Assembly (NCBI GenBank): GCA_007133495.1
Contig: SLMS01000111.1
Span: 1 to 50,545 of the forward strand
From: Candidatus Sumerlaeota bacterium
GTDB taxonomy: Bacteria; Sumerlaeota; Sumerlaeia; SLMS01
Length of the DNA: 50,545 bases
Direction: 5' to 3'
Both the position numbers and the translations under genes were made by a program. Shown here one piece after another: positions 1 to 9,615 of the stretch (its first letter is position 1; each line of letters starts with the position of its first letter). The notes beneath the pieces are model-generated. The model was not told the DNA's origin, ran no database searches, and saw only the letters and a list, made by a program, of their open reading frames with translations.

Positions 1-198
1 TATCCCCACGCACTTCTTGGACTTGCCCGTAAAACTGTCCTACAGATCACCGGCACGCTGCACCCGCCCGAAGACGTCCGCGTTCTCTGGTCGCCCGGCC
101 CGGACGGGGTTGACGGCCGCGCCGCGGTTCCTTACGACCCCACCAACGGCACCCGCAGCGCCGGGGACATCATCGTATTTCCGGAGAGGTTTCGATGA
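1..198 (+). CDS. 3' end of a hypothetical protein (open at left edge), paralogous to the next gene; pilin-like C-terminal tail
   Basis: Frame 1 reads YPHALLGLARKTVLQITGTLHPPEDVRVLWSPGPDGVDGRAAVPYDPTNGTRSAGDIIVFPERFR*; stop overlaps the ATG at 195 (ATGA). Nearly the same tail ends the next ORF. Confidence 0.8.
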   Translation, partial: YPHALLGLARKTVLQITGTLHPPEDVRVLWSPGPDGVDGRAAVPYDPTNGTRSAGDIIVFPERFR

Positions 199-2141
199 AA
201 CCGGGAAAGGTTCTTTCACGATACGGCTGGATTGGCGGCGTGGCGCTTGCGGCTCTCTTGGCGGGGTCGGTCGTTTGGAGAGCACAGCGCATTCCGCCGC
301 CGGACACGGAGACACTCCAGGCTGTAGTCAACCACTACGAATCCGAAATGCTGGAGGCGTTTGGCCCGCCATCCACGTCGCGGTATGCCGAACTCGCGTG
401 GACACTCGGCTTGCCGCTTCTGGACACAAAAGAGATCATTCGCCGGGGTGTGGTCAGTCACGAGTTTAATAATTGGGCCGGGGCACATCGGGGAGCCCTT
501 GACGAAATTGGTAGGCTTGCGGCGAGCGAAAACATCTATCCCGTGTTCATGCAGGATTCGGAGACGGGCCACACGGAGCGTTTATTTTCCGAGGGACCGG
601 ACCTTGCGCGGGCTTACCGGCTGATGGCCAACGCCGCAATGCAGGAGGAAGACTGGGACGAGGCCCTCCAGCGCCTGCGGCACTCAGCTCAATCGTCCGA
701 CCCCATCCGGTTCCGCTTCCACCTCGGCCACCTGAGTTCAGTGGTCGCCCGGGCAACCGGATATGAAGACTATTACAATATTCTGGCCTATGATCTCCCC
801 GCCACAGCGCTTGAGCAGGCCCTTTCCGACCTGCAGGGGTTGCAAACCACGGAACCCGCTTTTGACGACTGGCACCGGCTCGCCATGCAAGCGGGCAGGT
901 CTTACGGCCTTCTCCGGTATGCGGGACAAGACACGGTTCGCAATCCTCTCCCACCGGCGGTCCCACTCGATCATTCGATGAGGCATCGATATCTCGCCAA
1001 GGCGCGGACGTTTGCCGCCCTCGCGGGGGGCGATTTCGAGAGTCCGAGCCTGCGGCGGTATGCCGAGCGCCTGCGTGCGGAAATTGATCCGGAACAGCCG
1101 TTCGACGAACTCGAATGGGCCGAAGGCAGCGGAGAGAGAGCCCGCTGGACCTCCGTCCCGGCAGATGTCCGGTTCCTGCGCGAGGCCGCGGAGGCCGAGC
1201 CCGCCCTGCTCAAAGGCATGGCACTCCCGGAGCATCTGCTGGAAACCATCGACCGTTGGACACTCGCTGTCTATGTGGGCAGTTTTCCCAACTGGAGGGC
1301 GCCGAATACCGAAGTGCCGCCCCGCCTGACTCTCACGGAAGGGGAACTACTGCGCACGGCCTTCGATGCAAGATTGCAATACTCTCAAGCCGGCACCTGG
1401 CCGGAAACGGTTCTCGACGATGGCCAGTTCGAGCGCATCGTGAATGAGTATCGCGACCGCACCGACAGGCCTTACCTCCCCATCCAGTCCCGCATCATCG
1501 AAGGGGAGCTTCCGCGAGTCCATTTCAAGCTCCTGCTTCGGCGGGAACTTGGCACCGCAGCGCGCTCACCGGACGTCGAGTTGACTTTCGCCGATGACCC
1601 GTTCCGGTTCAGGCTCACGTACCCCACTGACCTCACGGCTCGTCAAATGCTTGTCCTTCGTGATGCGCTCGCCCCCTTCACCGAGAAGTTGGAGGCGAAG
1701 ATAATTCCTCCACAAGTTACTCTCCCCAGGCAGATCGGCTGCATCGTATTGCCGGAGGAGTTTCCCTGGCCAGACGATGTCAGTACTTCCGATGACGATT
1801 CCCAGTCCACGTTGAGTGTTGCGCCGCCGCCGCCCGTGGAGAGATACTGGGCCGAATACGTCGGCCCGGGCGCGCCGATGCCCTCCCCACTGACACCTGA
1901 GACGGCAGAGCACATGGCCCACGTCAGGACAACCATCGAGGATCGTGAACCGCGGTTTCGCAGATGGGCTGACGGCGTGAGGATCGTTGCCGAAGGCGTC
2001 CTTGTCCCGCCCGAAGACGTCCGGGTCCTTTGGTCGCCCGGTCCTGACGGACGGGACGGCCGCGGCAAAATTCCCTACGATCCCACTAACGGCACCCTCA
2101 GCGCCGGGGACATCATCTTGTTTCCGGAGAGCTTTCGATAA
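195..2141 (+). CDS. Hypothetical protein with N-terminal TM segment and pilin-like C-terminal tail
   Basis: 648 aa ORF; hydrophobic N-terminus (WIGGVALAALLAGSVVW); C-terminus PPEDVRVLWSPGPDGRDGRGKIPYDPTNGTLSAGDIILFPESFR. Confidence 0.8.
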   Translation: MKPGKVLSRYGWIGGVALAALLAGSVVWRAQRIPPPDTETLQAVVNHYESEMLEAFGPPSTSRYAELAWTLGLPLLDTKEIIRRGVVSHEFNNWAGAHRGALDEIGRLAASENIYPVFMQDSETGHTERLFSEGPDLARAYRLMANAAMQEEDWDEALQRLRHSAQSSDPIRFRFHLGHLSSVVARATGYEDYYNILAYDLPATALEQALSDLQGLQTTEPAFDDWHRLAMQAGRSYGLLRYAGQDTVRNPLPPAVPLDHSMRHRYLAKARTFAALAGGDFESPSLRRYAERLRAEIDPEQPFDELEWAEGSGERARWTSVPADVRFLREAAEAEPALLKGMALPEHLLETIDRWTLAVYVGSFPNWRAPNTEVPPRLTLTEGELLRTAFDARLQYSQAGTWPETVLDDGQFERIVNEYRDRTDRPYLPIQSRIIEGELPRVHFKLLLRRELGTAARSPDVELTFADDPFRFRLTYPTDLTARQMLVLRDALAPFTEKLEAKIIPPQVTLPRQIGCIVLPEEFPWPDDVSTSDDDSQSTLSVAPPPPVERYWAEYVGPGAPMPSPLTPETAEHMAHVRTTIEDREPRFRRWADGVRIVAEGVLVPPEDVRVLWSPGPDGRDGRGKIPYDPTNGTLSAGDIILFPESFR

Positions 2142-2290
2142 GATAGAGAGCAACCGGACTGCCTGCAACAAGGCAAACGCTCATGGACATACTGGGAGGG
2201 AGAATATATACTACAGAGACAGCGCCTCGATTACTTCGATCGGACAGCCTCTGCTGTATTTCACAATAGTATAGACACCCCCCTTGGAGT

Positions 2291-2334
2291 GCGGCGGCTT
2301 GCCGCCGCCTTGACGCCGCAGGCCTGCCTGCGGC
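2291..2334. repeat. Two adjacent perfect GC hairpins
   Basis: GCGGCGGC-TT-GCCGCCGC (2291-2308) and GCCGCAGG-CCTG-CCTGCGGC (2315-2334), intergenic. Confidence 0.6.
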
Positions 2335-2491
2335 CGCACCGAGTTCCGGCAGGCCACCACCCCCAACAAGCACGGGCGAACCTCATCGCCCCACGTGCAG
2401 CCAGGGCCGCGTGCCGCAAACCGTGCTTGCCACTCTCCCCGCTGCGGGCGGACTCATGGGCAAGTTTTTGCCCCGAGGCGCGCGCCCTGTC

Positions 2492-3586
2492 ATGACTCCG
2501 TGGATACTTCTCGCCCTGTTGGCCTTCGCCCAATGCCTTGCGCTGGGATTGCTGTTGATGCCATGGGCGCGGGGGCAGGGGCCGCGTCTGGGGCTGATGG
2601 ACCGTCCGGCCGCGGCACGAAAGATCCATCATAAGCCCACGCCTCTTTCCGGCGGGCTCGCCATTTTTCCGGCCTTCTGGGCGGCGCTCTGGGTGAACGT
2701 CCTCGTGGCGGTGCTGATCATCCCGGCGCTCTGGTTCCTGCCGGAGCCGGTCCGCGTGCTGGCAGGCAACGTGGTCTTGCGCCTGGACATGCTGGCGGGG
2801 GTCTTCGCCGGGTGCGCCATCATTTTCGTGCTCGGCCTGCTGGACGACCGGTACGACCTGCCCCCGCTCCTGCGCCTTGGAGTGCAGGTGGCTGCAACGT
2901 TCCCCGTTCTGGCCGCCGGCGTGAGTTTCCAGGTGGTGGACGTGTGGTGGGTGGCCTGGCCGCTGACCGTCTTCTGGCTGGTCCTGCTGACCAACAGCCT
3001 CAACTTCCTGGACAACATGAACGGGCTGACCAGCGGCGTGACGATCATCGTCTGCCTCGTCATGGCCATTATCGCACTGCTTTTCCGCGAGTGGTACATG
3101 CTGCTTATCTTCGCCATGCTGGCCGGGGCCGTGCTCGCCTTCTGGTTCCACAACTTCCCACGGGCCTCGGTCTTTCTGGGCGACAACGGCAGCACGCACC
3201 TTGGGTTTCTGCTCGGCAGCCTGGCGATCCTGACGACGTATTACGAGGAGGGCGACCCCTCCCGCCTGCCCGTGCTCATTCCGCTGCTGGTGCTGGGGGT
3301 GCCGCTTTTCGACACGCTTTCGGTGCTGTGGATACGCTGGAAGGCCCGCCGGCCGCTCATGGTGGGCGACACCAACCACCTCTCGCACCGGCTGGTGGCG
3401 CTTGGCATGAGCCGCACCGAAGCCGTGCTCTTCATCTATCTTGCCACGCTGGTGGTCGGACTAGCGGCCATTCCGCTGCGGATACTCGATTGGCGGCACG
3501 GAATGTTGCAAACTGCATTAATAGTCTTGATCTTCCTGCTACTGCACTGGCTAGAACGAGTCAGCTACCGCACGCGGAGAAGCTGA
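2492..3586 (+). CDS. Glycosyltransferase family 4, WecA/MraY-type polyprenyl-phosphate sugar-1-phosphate transferase
   Basis: DRPAAARKIHHKPTPLSGGLAIF, FVLGLLDDRYDLPP, NSLNFLDNMNGLTSG, FLGDNGSTHLGF; multi-TM. ORF extends to 2411; ATG at 2492 preferred. Confidence 0.9.
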   Translation: MTPWILLALLAFAQCLALGLLLMPWARGQGPRLGLMDRPAAARKIHHKPTPLSGGLAIFPAFWAALWVNVLVAVLIIPALWFLPEPVRVLAGNVVLRLDMLAGVFAGCAIIFVLGLLDDRYDLPPLLRLGVQVAATFPVLAAGVSFQVVDVWWVAWPLTVFWLVLLTNSLNFLDNMNGLTSGVTIIVCLVMAIIALLFREWYMLLIFAMLAGAVLAFWFHNFPRASVFLGDNGSTHLGFLLGSLAILTTYYEEGDPSRLPVLIPLLVLGVPLFDTLSVLWIRWKARRPLMVGDTNHLSHRLVALGMSRTEAVLFIYLATLVVGLAAIPLRILDWRHGMLQTALIVLIFLLLHWLERVSYRTRRS

Positions 3587-3614
3587 TGATCCTTGCTGCG
3601 AGGTACCCGTTCCC

Positions 3615-4844
3615 ATGTTCCCGTTGCCCCGTTGCTCCCGCGCCTGGCGGGTGGGAGTGCTCCTGCTCGCCGCGCCGTTGACGCTCGCCCTTCTCGCCGG
3701 TTGCGGCGCGAAAATCCGCGAGCTTGAAACCCAGGTCCAAATGCGCGACGCCCGCATCCTGCAACTCCGGCAGGACATGGCCGCCGTGCGCGAAAGGGCC
3801 GAGACTGCCGAAAACGAACTCCAACGTACCCGCACCCGCATGGCCGCCCTTGAAGCGGAGGTTGAGGATACGGGCGAAAAACTGAGTGCAGCCAGACTTG
3901 CACTCCACACAAGCCGCAACTCCACCGCCGCGGAGATGAACGGCATCATGCAGGCCTCCCTCCATCAGGAGCAGCAGCTCAAGGAGGAGGTCGAGCGGCT
4001 CGCCACCCGGCTGCAGACGCTGGAGGTGGAACTGCTCCACGAGGAGGAACGGCGCGAGGCGCTGGAGGGAGAACTCGCCGCGGCCAAGGAGGAGCTGGAG
4101 AGCTCCCGCGAGCGGGCCGACAGCCTCCTCAGCACGACACGCGAGCAGGAGCAGACCATCCGCTCCGAGCGCGAACGCCGCGAACGTCTGGCCGGACAGC
4201 TTGACGAGGCGGACGAATCGCTCAAGGCCGCCCGTTCCGAACTCCGCCAAGCGCGCGACGAAATCGCCGATCTGGAAAGCCAGCGCTCCGCCGCCCGGGA
4301 GGCCGCGGAGGAACTGCGCGAGAGCCTCGCCGCCAAGCAGTCCGAAATCGCCGAACTGGAGGCCATCCAGAAGGACTCCCCCGCCGGCGACCCCGAAGCG
4401 GCGGAAGCCGCCGAGGCAGCCTTCCGTGAAGGGCTCGCCGGGCGCATCTCCTCCCGCGCCGTCAGCGTGGAACGCGAGGACGCCCAGGTCCGCGTCCGCC
4501 TCTACTCCGACGACCTGTTCCAGACCGCCACCACCCTGCTCTCCGATGCGGGGTTGCGCTCTCTCCAGACCCTGGACGATGCTCTCGGCGAGCATCTGCC
4601 CCGGAGCATCACCGTGGAAGGACACACCGACAACGTTCCCGTGCGCAACATGCCCTACCCGGACAACTGGGAGCTGGGCGCTGCGCGCGCCTCGGAAGTG
4701 GTGCGCTGGCTGGCGGGTCAGCCGGGGCGGGACGCCTCGTTGTTCGCCACCACTTCGCACTCCTTCCATCGACCGCTCGGGGATAACCGCGAGGCTTCCG
4801 GGCGCAGGCTCAACCGCCGGGTGGAGATCGTCCTGGACTATTGA
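3615..4844 (+). CDS. OmpA/MotB-family C-terminal domain lipoprotein with long coiled coil
   Basis: Lipobox LALLAGC; long E/R/A coiled coil; ITVEGHTDNVPVRN...NWELGAARASEVVRWL...RRLNRRVEIVLDY. Confidence 0.88.
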   Translation: MFPLPRCSRAWRVGVLLLAAPLTLALLAGCGAKIRELETQVQMRDARILQLRQDMAAVRERAETAENELQRTRTRMAALEAEVEDTGEKLSAARLALHTSRNSTAAEMNGIMQASLHQEQQLKEEVERLATRLQTLEVELLHEEERREALEGELAAAKEELESSRERADSLLSTTREQEQTIRSERERRERLAGQLDEADESLKAARSELRQARDEIADLESQRSAAREAAEELRESLAAKQSEIAELEAIQKDSPAGDPEAAEAAEAAFREGLAGRISSRAVSVEREDAQVRVRLYSDDLFQTATTLLSDAGLRSLQTLDDALGEHLPRSITVEGHTDNVPVRNMPYPDNWELGAARASEVVRWLAGQPGRDASLFATTSHSFHRPLGDNREASGRRLNRRVEIVLDY

Positions 4845-5839
4845 GCGCAGAGACGGCGGCGGACCAGCCCATCGAGCAGCCCGCCGCCCCCACATCGCAA
4901 CCAGCACCGCCGGATGCCGCGGAGGAGACGTTCCGCGCGACGGTGGTGATTTTGTCCTACCACAGCGAGCAGTTCCTCGAAGGCTGCCTTGAGGCGCTCG
5001 GCCGTTCCCGCGGCGTGGAGCTGGAAATCGTCTGCGTGGACAACGCCTCGCCGGACCGCAGCCACGAAATTGCCCAAAAACATCCGCTGGTGGCGAAGGC
5101 GATCCGCTCGGAGCAAAACCTCGGGTTTTCCGGAGGCAACAATCTTGGATGGCGCGAGGGCACCGCACCTTACGTGGTGCTGATCAATCCGGACTGCCGG
5201 GTTCAGCCGGATGCCCTGCGGAACCTGCTGGCACCGCTCCGGGACGAGCCGGAGGTCGCGATCGTGGGCGCCCGGTTGCTCTATCCCAACACGAACACCC
5301 TCCAGCACGCCGGCGGCATTCTCCACCCCAACGGCATGTGCGAGCATTTCGGTGTGGACCGGCCAGATGGGGCGCCTTGGGACAAGGACCGCGACGTGGA
5401 GTACGTCACCGGCGCGCTGATTGCCTTCCGCCGGGGCGATCTGGAGGATCTCGGCGGGCTCGACGAGGACTATTGGCCCGCCTACTACGAGGAGACCGAC
5501 CTCTGCTACCGGGTGCGGCGCCAGGGGCGGAAGGTGCGCTACGCGGCCGGCGCGGTGGCCTATCACTACGAGTCGCCCGCGCTGGAGAAGCGCTCCGCCC
5601 GGCTTGTCCGCACCAGCTACCGCAGCCGGATACGCTTTATCGTGAAGAACTACGGGGTGGTGGAGTTTTGCCGCGACTTCCTGCCGTTCGAGGTACGATG
5701 GTTCTTCGGCCGGTTCGCCAGGGGGTACCGCTGGCAGACCGTGCGGTCGTATTTGTCTGGCGTCCTCTTTGCTCTGCGTTGCGTGGCCCGGTTATCGAGG
5801 CGTCCGCGCCAACCGCCGCGCGAAAAACTTCGGCGCTGA
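4841..5839 (+). CDS. Glycosyltransferase family 2 (rhamnosyltransferase-like)
   Basis: TVVILSYHSEQFLEGCLEAL, EIVCVDNASPDRS, NLGFSGGNNLGW, VLINPDCRV, DEDYWPAYYEETDLCYRVRRQG; TTG start overlapping the previous stop. Confidence 0.9.
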   Translation: MSAETAADQPIEQPAAPTSQPAPPDAAEETFRATVVILSYHSEQFLEGCLEALGRSRGVELEIVCVDNASPDRSHEIAQKHPLVAKAIRSEQNLGFSGGNNLGWREGTAPYVVLINPDCRVQPDALRNLLAPLRDEPEVAIVGARLLYPNTNTLQHAGGILHPNGMCEHFGVDRPDGAPWDKDRDVEYVTGALIAFRRGDLEDLGGLDEDYWPAYYEETDLCYRVRRQGRKVRYAAGAVAYHYESPALEKRSARLVRTSYRSRIRFIVKNYGVVEFCRDFLPFEVRWFFGRFARGYRWQTVRSYLSGVLFALRCVARLSRRPRQPPREKLRR

Positions 5840-5846
5840 AGGAAAA

Positions 5847-7634
5847 TTGCGCACTCTAAGCTCCCTCCTCCCATACGTCCGGCGCCACGCCTGGGCCATC
5901 GTCTTCGGGATACTTTTTGTCTTCCTGGCGAACTCCCTTGCCCTGACCGTTCCCATCATCATCGGCCAGACGGTCAACCTGATCGAAGAAGGCCGCATCC
6001 ACCCGGACAACCTGTTTCACCTCGCCTTCCTGGCTGTGTGCGTCGCCGGGGTGGCCGCCTGCTTCCGCTTCCTCATGCGCCGGGTGATCATCGACATCTC
6101 CCGCGAGGTCGAGTACGAGTTCCGCAACGACTTCTTCCGCAAGCTCCAGTCCCTCGACCCAAGCTTCTTCGATGCGCGCAACACCGGCGACCTGATGAGC
6201 CGCGCCACAAACGACACCGATGCGCTCCGGATGCTCATGGGCCCCGGGGTGATGTACACGGCGAACACGATCTTCAGCCTGCCCATCGCCCTCACCGCGA
6301 TGCTCTGGCTGGACTGGCGGCTGACCCTGGTCTGCATGGCGCCGATGCTGGTACTGACACCGTTGGTGCGGTACTTCGGCACCCGCACCCACCGCATGTC
6401 GCGACTGCAGCAGGACTCTTTCGGCGAGTTGACCACCACCGTGCAGGAAAACCTCGCCGGCATCCGCGTCGTGAAGGCCTACCGGCAGGAGGACTTCGAG
6501 CTCCGCAAATTTCTCGAGCGCAACGACGACTACATCGACAAGTCGCTCGAGCTGGCCCGGCTCCAGGCCATGTTCTTTCCCTCCATCCGGTTGCTGGTCG
6601 GTTTCGGGTTCACGGTCCTCCTGCTGTACGGCGGTCACCGGATCATCCAGGGGCATCTGGAGGTGGGCACGCTCCTCTCCTTCCTGCTGCTTTTCGGGAT
6701 GATTGTCTGGCCGCTCATCGCCGCCGGCTGGGTGATCAACCTGATCCAGCGGGGCATTGCTTCGCTGGAGCGCATCAACGCCATCCTGGAGTCCGTTCCC
6801 AGCGTGACCGAGCCGGAGGACGGTGCCGCGGTCGTTGTCGAAGCCGGACCGCCGAGCATCGAACTGCGCTCGCTCACCTTCCAATACGAAGGCACCCTGT
6901 GGCCGCAGTTGAAGGATATAGACCTGCACGCTCCGCCGGGCAAGACCGTCGGCATCGTCGGGCCCGTCGGTGCAGGGAAATCGACGCTGGTGAATCTACT
7001 GTCGCGGTTCTACCCTGTACCGAGAGGAATGATCTTTTTCGGGGGGAAGGATATTAACGACTGGCCGCTCTCCGAACTCCGCCGGCGTATATCTTTCGTG
7101 TTCCAGGAGACCTTTCTCTTTTCCGATACCATCGGGTGGAACATACGGTTCGGATCCGCGGATAACACGCCCCAGGACCTCGTCGAGGAAGCGGCGGAGA
7201 TTGCGCAGGTCCACAGCGACATTGGCGATCTGCCGCGCAATTATTCCACCGTGCTCGGGGAGCGCGGGGTGAACCTCTCCGGCGGCCAGCGCCAACGCGT
7301 CGCCATCGCGCGGGCGCTCATGCGCCAGGCGGATATTCTCGTGCTCGACGATACGCTCTCCGCCGTGGACACGCACACCGAGGAGGCCATCCTCGGCGAG
7401 TTGCGCCGCATCATGGAGCGCAAGACCACCTTCCTCATTTCCCACCGCCTTTCCACAGTCGCGACGGCGGACGAGATTCTCGTCCTCGATGAAGGCCGCA
7501 TCATCCAGCGCGGCACGCACAACGAACTTAATGCCCAGCCCGGGTGGTACTCGGAAATGTATAGTCGGCAGCTCTCCGAGCGCGCGATCGAGGATTACGA
7601 CGAGGAAGGCTTCGCGGAGGACCCGGCAACATGA
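5847..7634 (+). CDS. ABC exporter half-transporter (TMD-NBD), variant Walker B (LVLDD)
   Basis: Walker A GPVGAGKST, signature NLSGGQRQRVAIARAL, Walker B DILVLDDTLSAVD, H-loop LISHRLST. Start probably TTG 5847; ORF track begins at 5769. Confidence 0.9.
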   Translation: MRTLSSLLPYVRRHAWAIVFGILFVFLANSLALTVPIIIGQTVNLIEEGRIHPDNLFHLAFLAVCVAGVAACFRFLMRRVIIDISREVEYEFRNDFFRKLQSLDPSFFDARNTGDLMSRATNDTDALRMLMGPGVMYTANTIFSLPIALTAMLWLDWRLTLVCMAPMLVLTPLVRYFGTRTHRMSRLQQDSFGELTTTVQENLAGIRVVKAYRQEDFELRKFLERNDDYIDKSLELARLQAMFFPSIRLLVGFGFTVLLLYGGHRIIQGHLEVGTLLSFLLLFGMIVWPLIAAGWVINLIQRGIASLERINAILESVPSVTEPEDGAAVVVEAGPPSIELRSLTFQYEGTLWPQLKDIDLHAPPGKTVGIVGPVGAGKSTLVNLLSRFYPVPRGMIFFGGKDINDWPLSELRRRISFVFQETFLFSDTIGWNIRFGSADNTPQDLVEEAAEIAQVHSDIGDLPRNYSTVLGERGVNLSGGQRQRVAIARALMRQADILVLDDTLSAVDTHTEEAILGELRRIMERKTTFLISHRLSTVATADEILVLDEGRIIQRGTHNELNAQPGWYSEMYSRQLSERAIEDYDEEGFAEDPAT

Positions 7635-9466
7635 ATCCCGCCGAAGTCCTCGAACGAGCACGCCGCGAACGCTACCGCGCCGAGGAAAACGAGGCGCTTC
7701 AGCGCCGTGGCGACCTGCGCCAGATGAAGCGCCTGTTGCGCTACCTGCGCCCCCGCCGCAAGGCCGTCATCCTGGCGATTCTCCTCTCAACGCTGATCGC
7801 CGTGCTCACCCCCCTGCCGATGGTGCTCATCAAGGAGGCCATCGACGTCTATATCATGCCCGGGAACTACGGCGGGTTGGCGCTGATGGCGGGTCTGCTG
7901 CTGCTCTCCGCAGGGATGATCTTCTTCCTGAAAAAAACCTCCCACTATATGATCGCGAAGATCGGCCAGCACACGATGCGGGACCTGCGGGAGGAGGTCT
8001 TCAGCCACATACAGTCGCAGCCGCTCCGGTTTTTCGACCGCAACCCCGTCGGCCGGCTCATCACGCGCGTGACGAGCGACGTCAACGTCCTGAACGAACT
8101 CTTCGCCCAGGGAGTTGTGGGCATTTTCCAGCAGGTGTTCTCCCTGATTGTGATCCTTGGCGTGTTGTTCTATTTCAATTGGCAGCTTACGTTGCTGATT
8201 CTGCCGGTTATTCCGCTCATTGCCCTGGCGTCCTGGAATTTCCGCAACAATGTCTTTGTGAGCTACCGGCTCACGCGCGTGCGGCTCTCCCGCCTCAACA
8301 CCTTCATGCAGGAAAACATCACCGGCATGAGGACCGTCCAGGCGAATACCCGCGAGGACCCGCAGTTCCGCCTCTTCGACGAGCTGAACCGCGCCCACCG
8401 CGACGCGCACATCAAGACGGTCTTCCAGTACGCGTTGTTCTTCCCGATCGTGGAGGTCGCGACGACGCTCGGGCTCGCCATCGTCGTCTGGCAGGGCGGC
8501 AGGATGTTCCTCGCGCCGGAGACCGCCGCCATGGGAGCGGTGACCGTCGGCCAGTTGGCGCTGTTCGTGCAGGCGCTGGAGCGCTTTTTCCAGCCGGTGA
8601 AGGACCTGTCCGAAAAGTATAACATTGTTCAGTCCGCCATCGCCGCCAGCGAGCGCCTCTTTGTGCTGCTGGACACCAAGCCGACCATCATCGACCCCGA
8701 AAACCCCGTCCATCCCGGCCAGTCACGCGGGCGTATCGAATTCCGGGACGTGTGGTTTGCCTACAATCCCGGCGAATGGGTGCTCAAGGGGGTGAGCTTC
8801 ACCGTCGAGGAGGGCCAAACCGCCGCAATCGTCGGCCCCACCGGCAGCGGAAAGACGACGCTCATGGCCCTGCTCTGCCGCTTCTACGATATACAGAAGG
8901 GGCAGATTCTGGTGGACGGCGTGGACGTACGCGAAATGCGCCAGGCGGACCTGCGCGAGAAAATCGCCATCGTCATGCAGGACGTTTTCCTCTTCCATGG
9001 CACGGTGGCCGGAAACGTGCGCCTCGGCCGCGAGTCGATCACGGACGAGCGCATCCGCGAAGTCTGCGAGCGCACCGGTTTCGACAACGTGGTACGCCGC
9101 CTGCCCAGCGGTTACGAAAGCGGCGTCAAGGAGCGCGGCGCCACGCTCAGCACCGGTGAAAAGCAACTCCTCAGCTTCGCCCGTGCCCTGGCCTTCGACC
9201 CGCATATCCTGATCCTGGACGAGGCGACGTCCAATATAGACACCGAATCCGAGCAGCAGGTCCAACGGGCCGTTGCCACGCTCTGCGCCGGCCGAACCTC
9301 CCTCGTCATCGCCCACCGGCTTTCCACCATCCAGCGCGCCCACAAGATTCTGGTCATCCACCACGGCCACCTTGTGGAGGAGGGCACGCACCAGGAGCTG
9401 CTCCGCCGCGGCGGGCTCTACAGGCGCCTCTACGACCTCCAGTACCGCGAACAAGCGGCAGGGTGA
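7631..9466 (+). CDS. ABC exporter half-transporter (TMD-NBD), variant signature LSTGE
   Basis: Walker A GPTGSGKTT, signature TLSTGEKQLLSFARAL, Walker B HILILDEATSNID, H-loop VIAHRLST; ATG overlaps upstream stop. Confidence 0.9.
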   Translation: MNPAEVLERARRERYRAEENEALQRRGDLRQMKRLLRYLRPRRKAVILAILLSTLIAVLTPLPMVLIKEAIDVYIMPGNYGGLALMAGLLLLSAGMIFFLKKTSHYMIAKIGQHTMRDLREEVFSHIQSQPLRFFDRNPVGRLITRVTSDVNVLNELFAQGVVGIFQQVFSLIVILGVLFYFNWQLTLLILPVIPLIALASWNFRNNVFVSYRLTRVRLSRLNTFMQENITGMRTVQANTREDPQFRLFDELNRAHRDAHIKTVFQYALFFPIVEVATTLGLAIVVWQGGRMFLAPETAAMGAVTVGQLALFVQALERFFQPVKDLSEKYNIVQSAIAASERLFVLLDTKPTIIDPENPVHPGQSRGRIEFRDVWFAYNPGEWVLKGVSFTVEEGQTAAIVGPTGSGKTTLMALLCRFYDIQKGQILVDGVDVREMRQADLREKIAIVMQDVFLFHGTVAGNVRLGRESITDERIREVCERTGFDNVVRRLPSGYESGVKERGATLSTGEKQLLSFARALAFDPHILILDEATSNIDTESEQQVQRAVATLCAGRTSLVIAHRLSTIQRAHKILVIHHGHLVEEGTHQELLRRGGLYRRLYDLQYREQAAG

Positions 9467-9615
9467 GGCAAACACGGCAGTCCTGCTCCCGGCATCGCCC
9501 GGCCCTGAGGTTCCGGTTGTCACCCTCCGCACCCGCCGGGGAGAGTTCCGCGCTTTGGAGCCGCCAAACGCTCCCACGCAGCTTCCACCGCCCGAACGAA
9601 CGGAACGCGAACACG

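Noticed and set aside
2261-3388. 375-aa minus-strand ORF
   Set aside because: Antisense to the GT4 gene; no recognisable domain.
3561-5168. 535-aa minus-strand ORF
   Set aside because: Shadow of the OmpA-like and GT2 coding frames.
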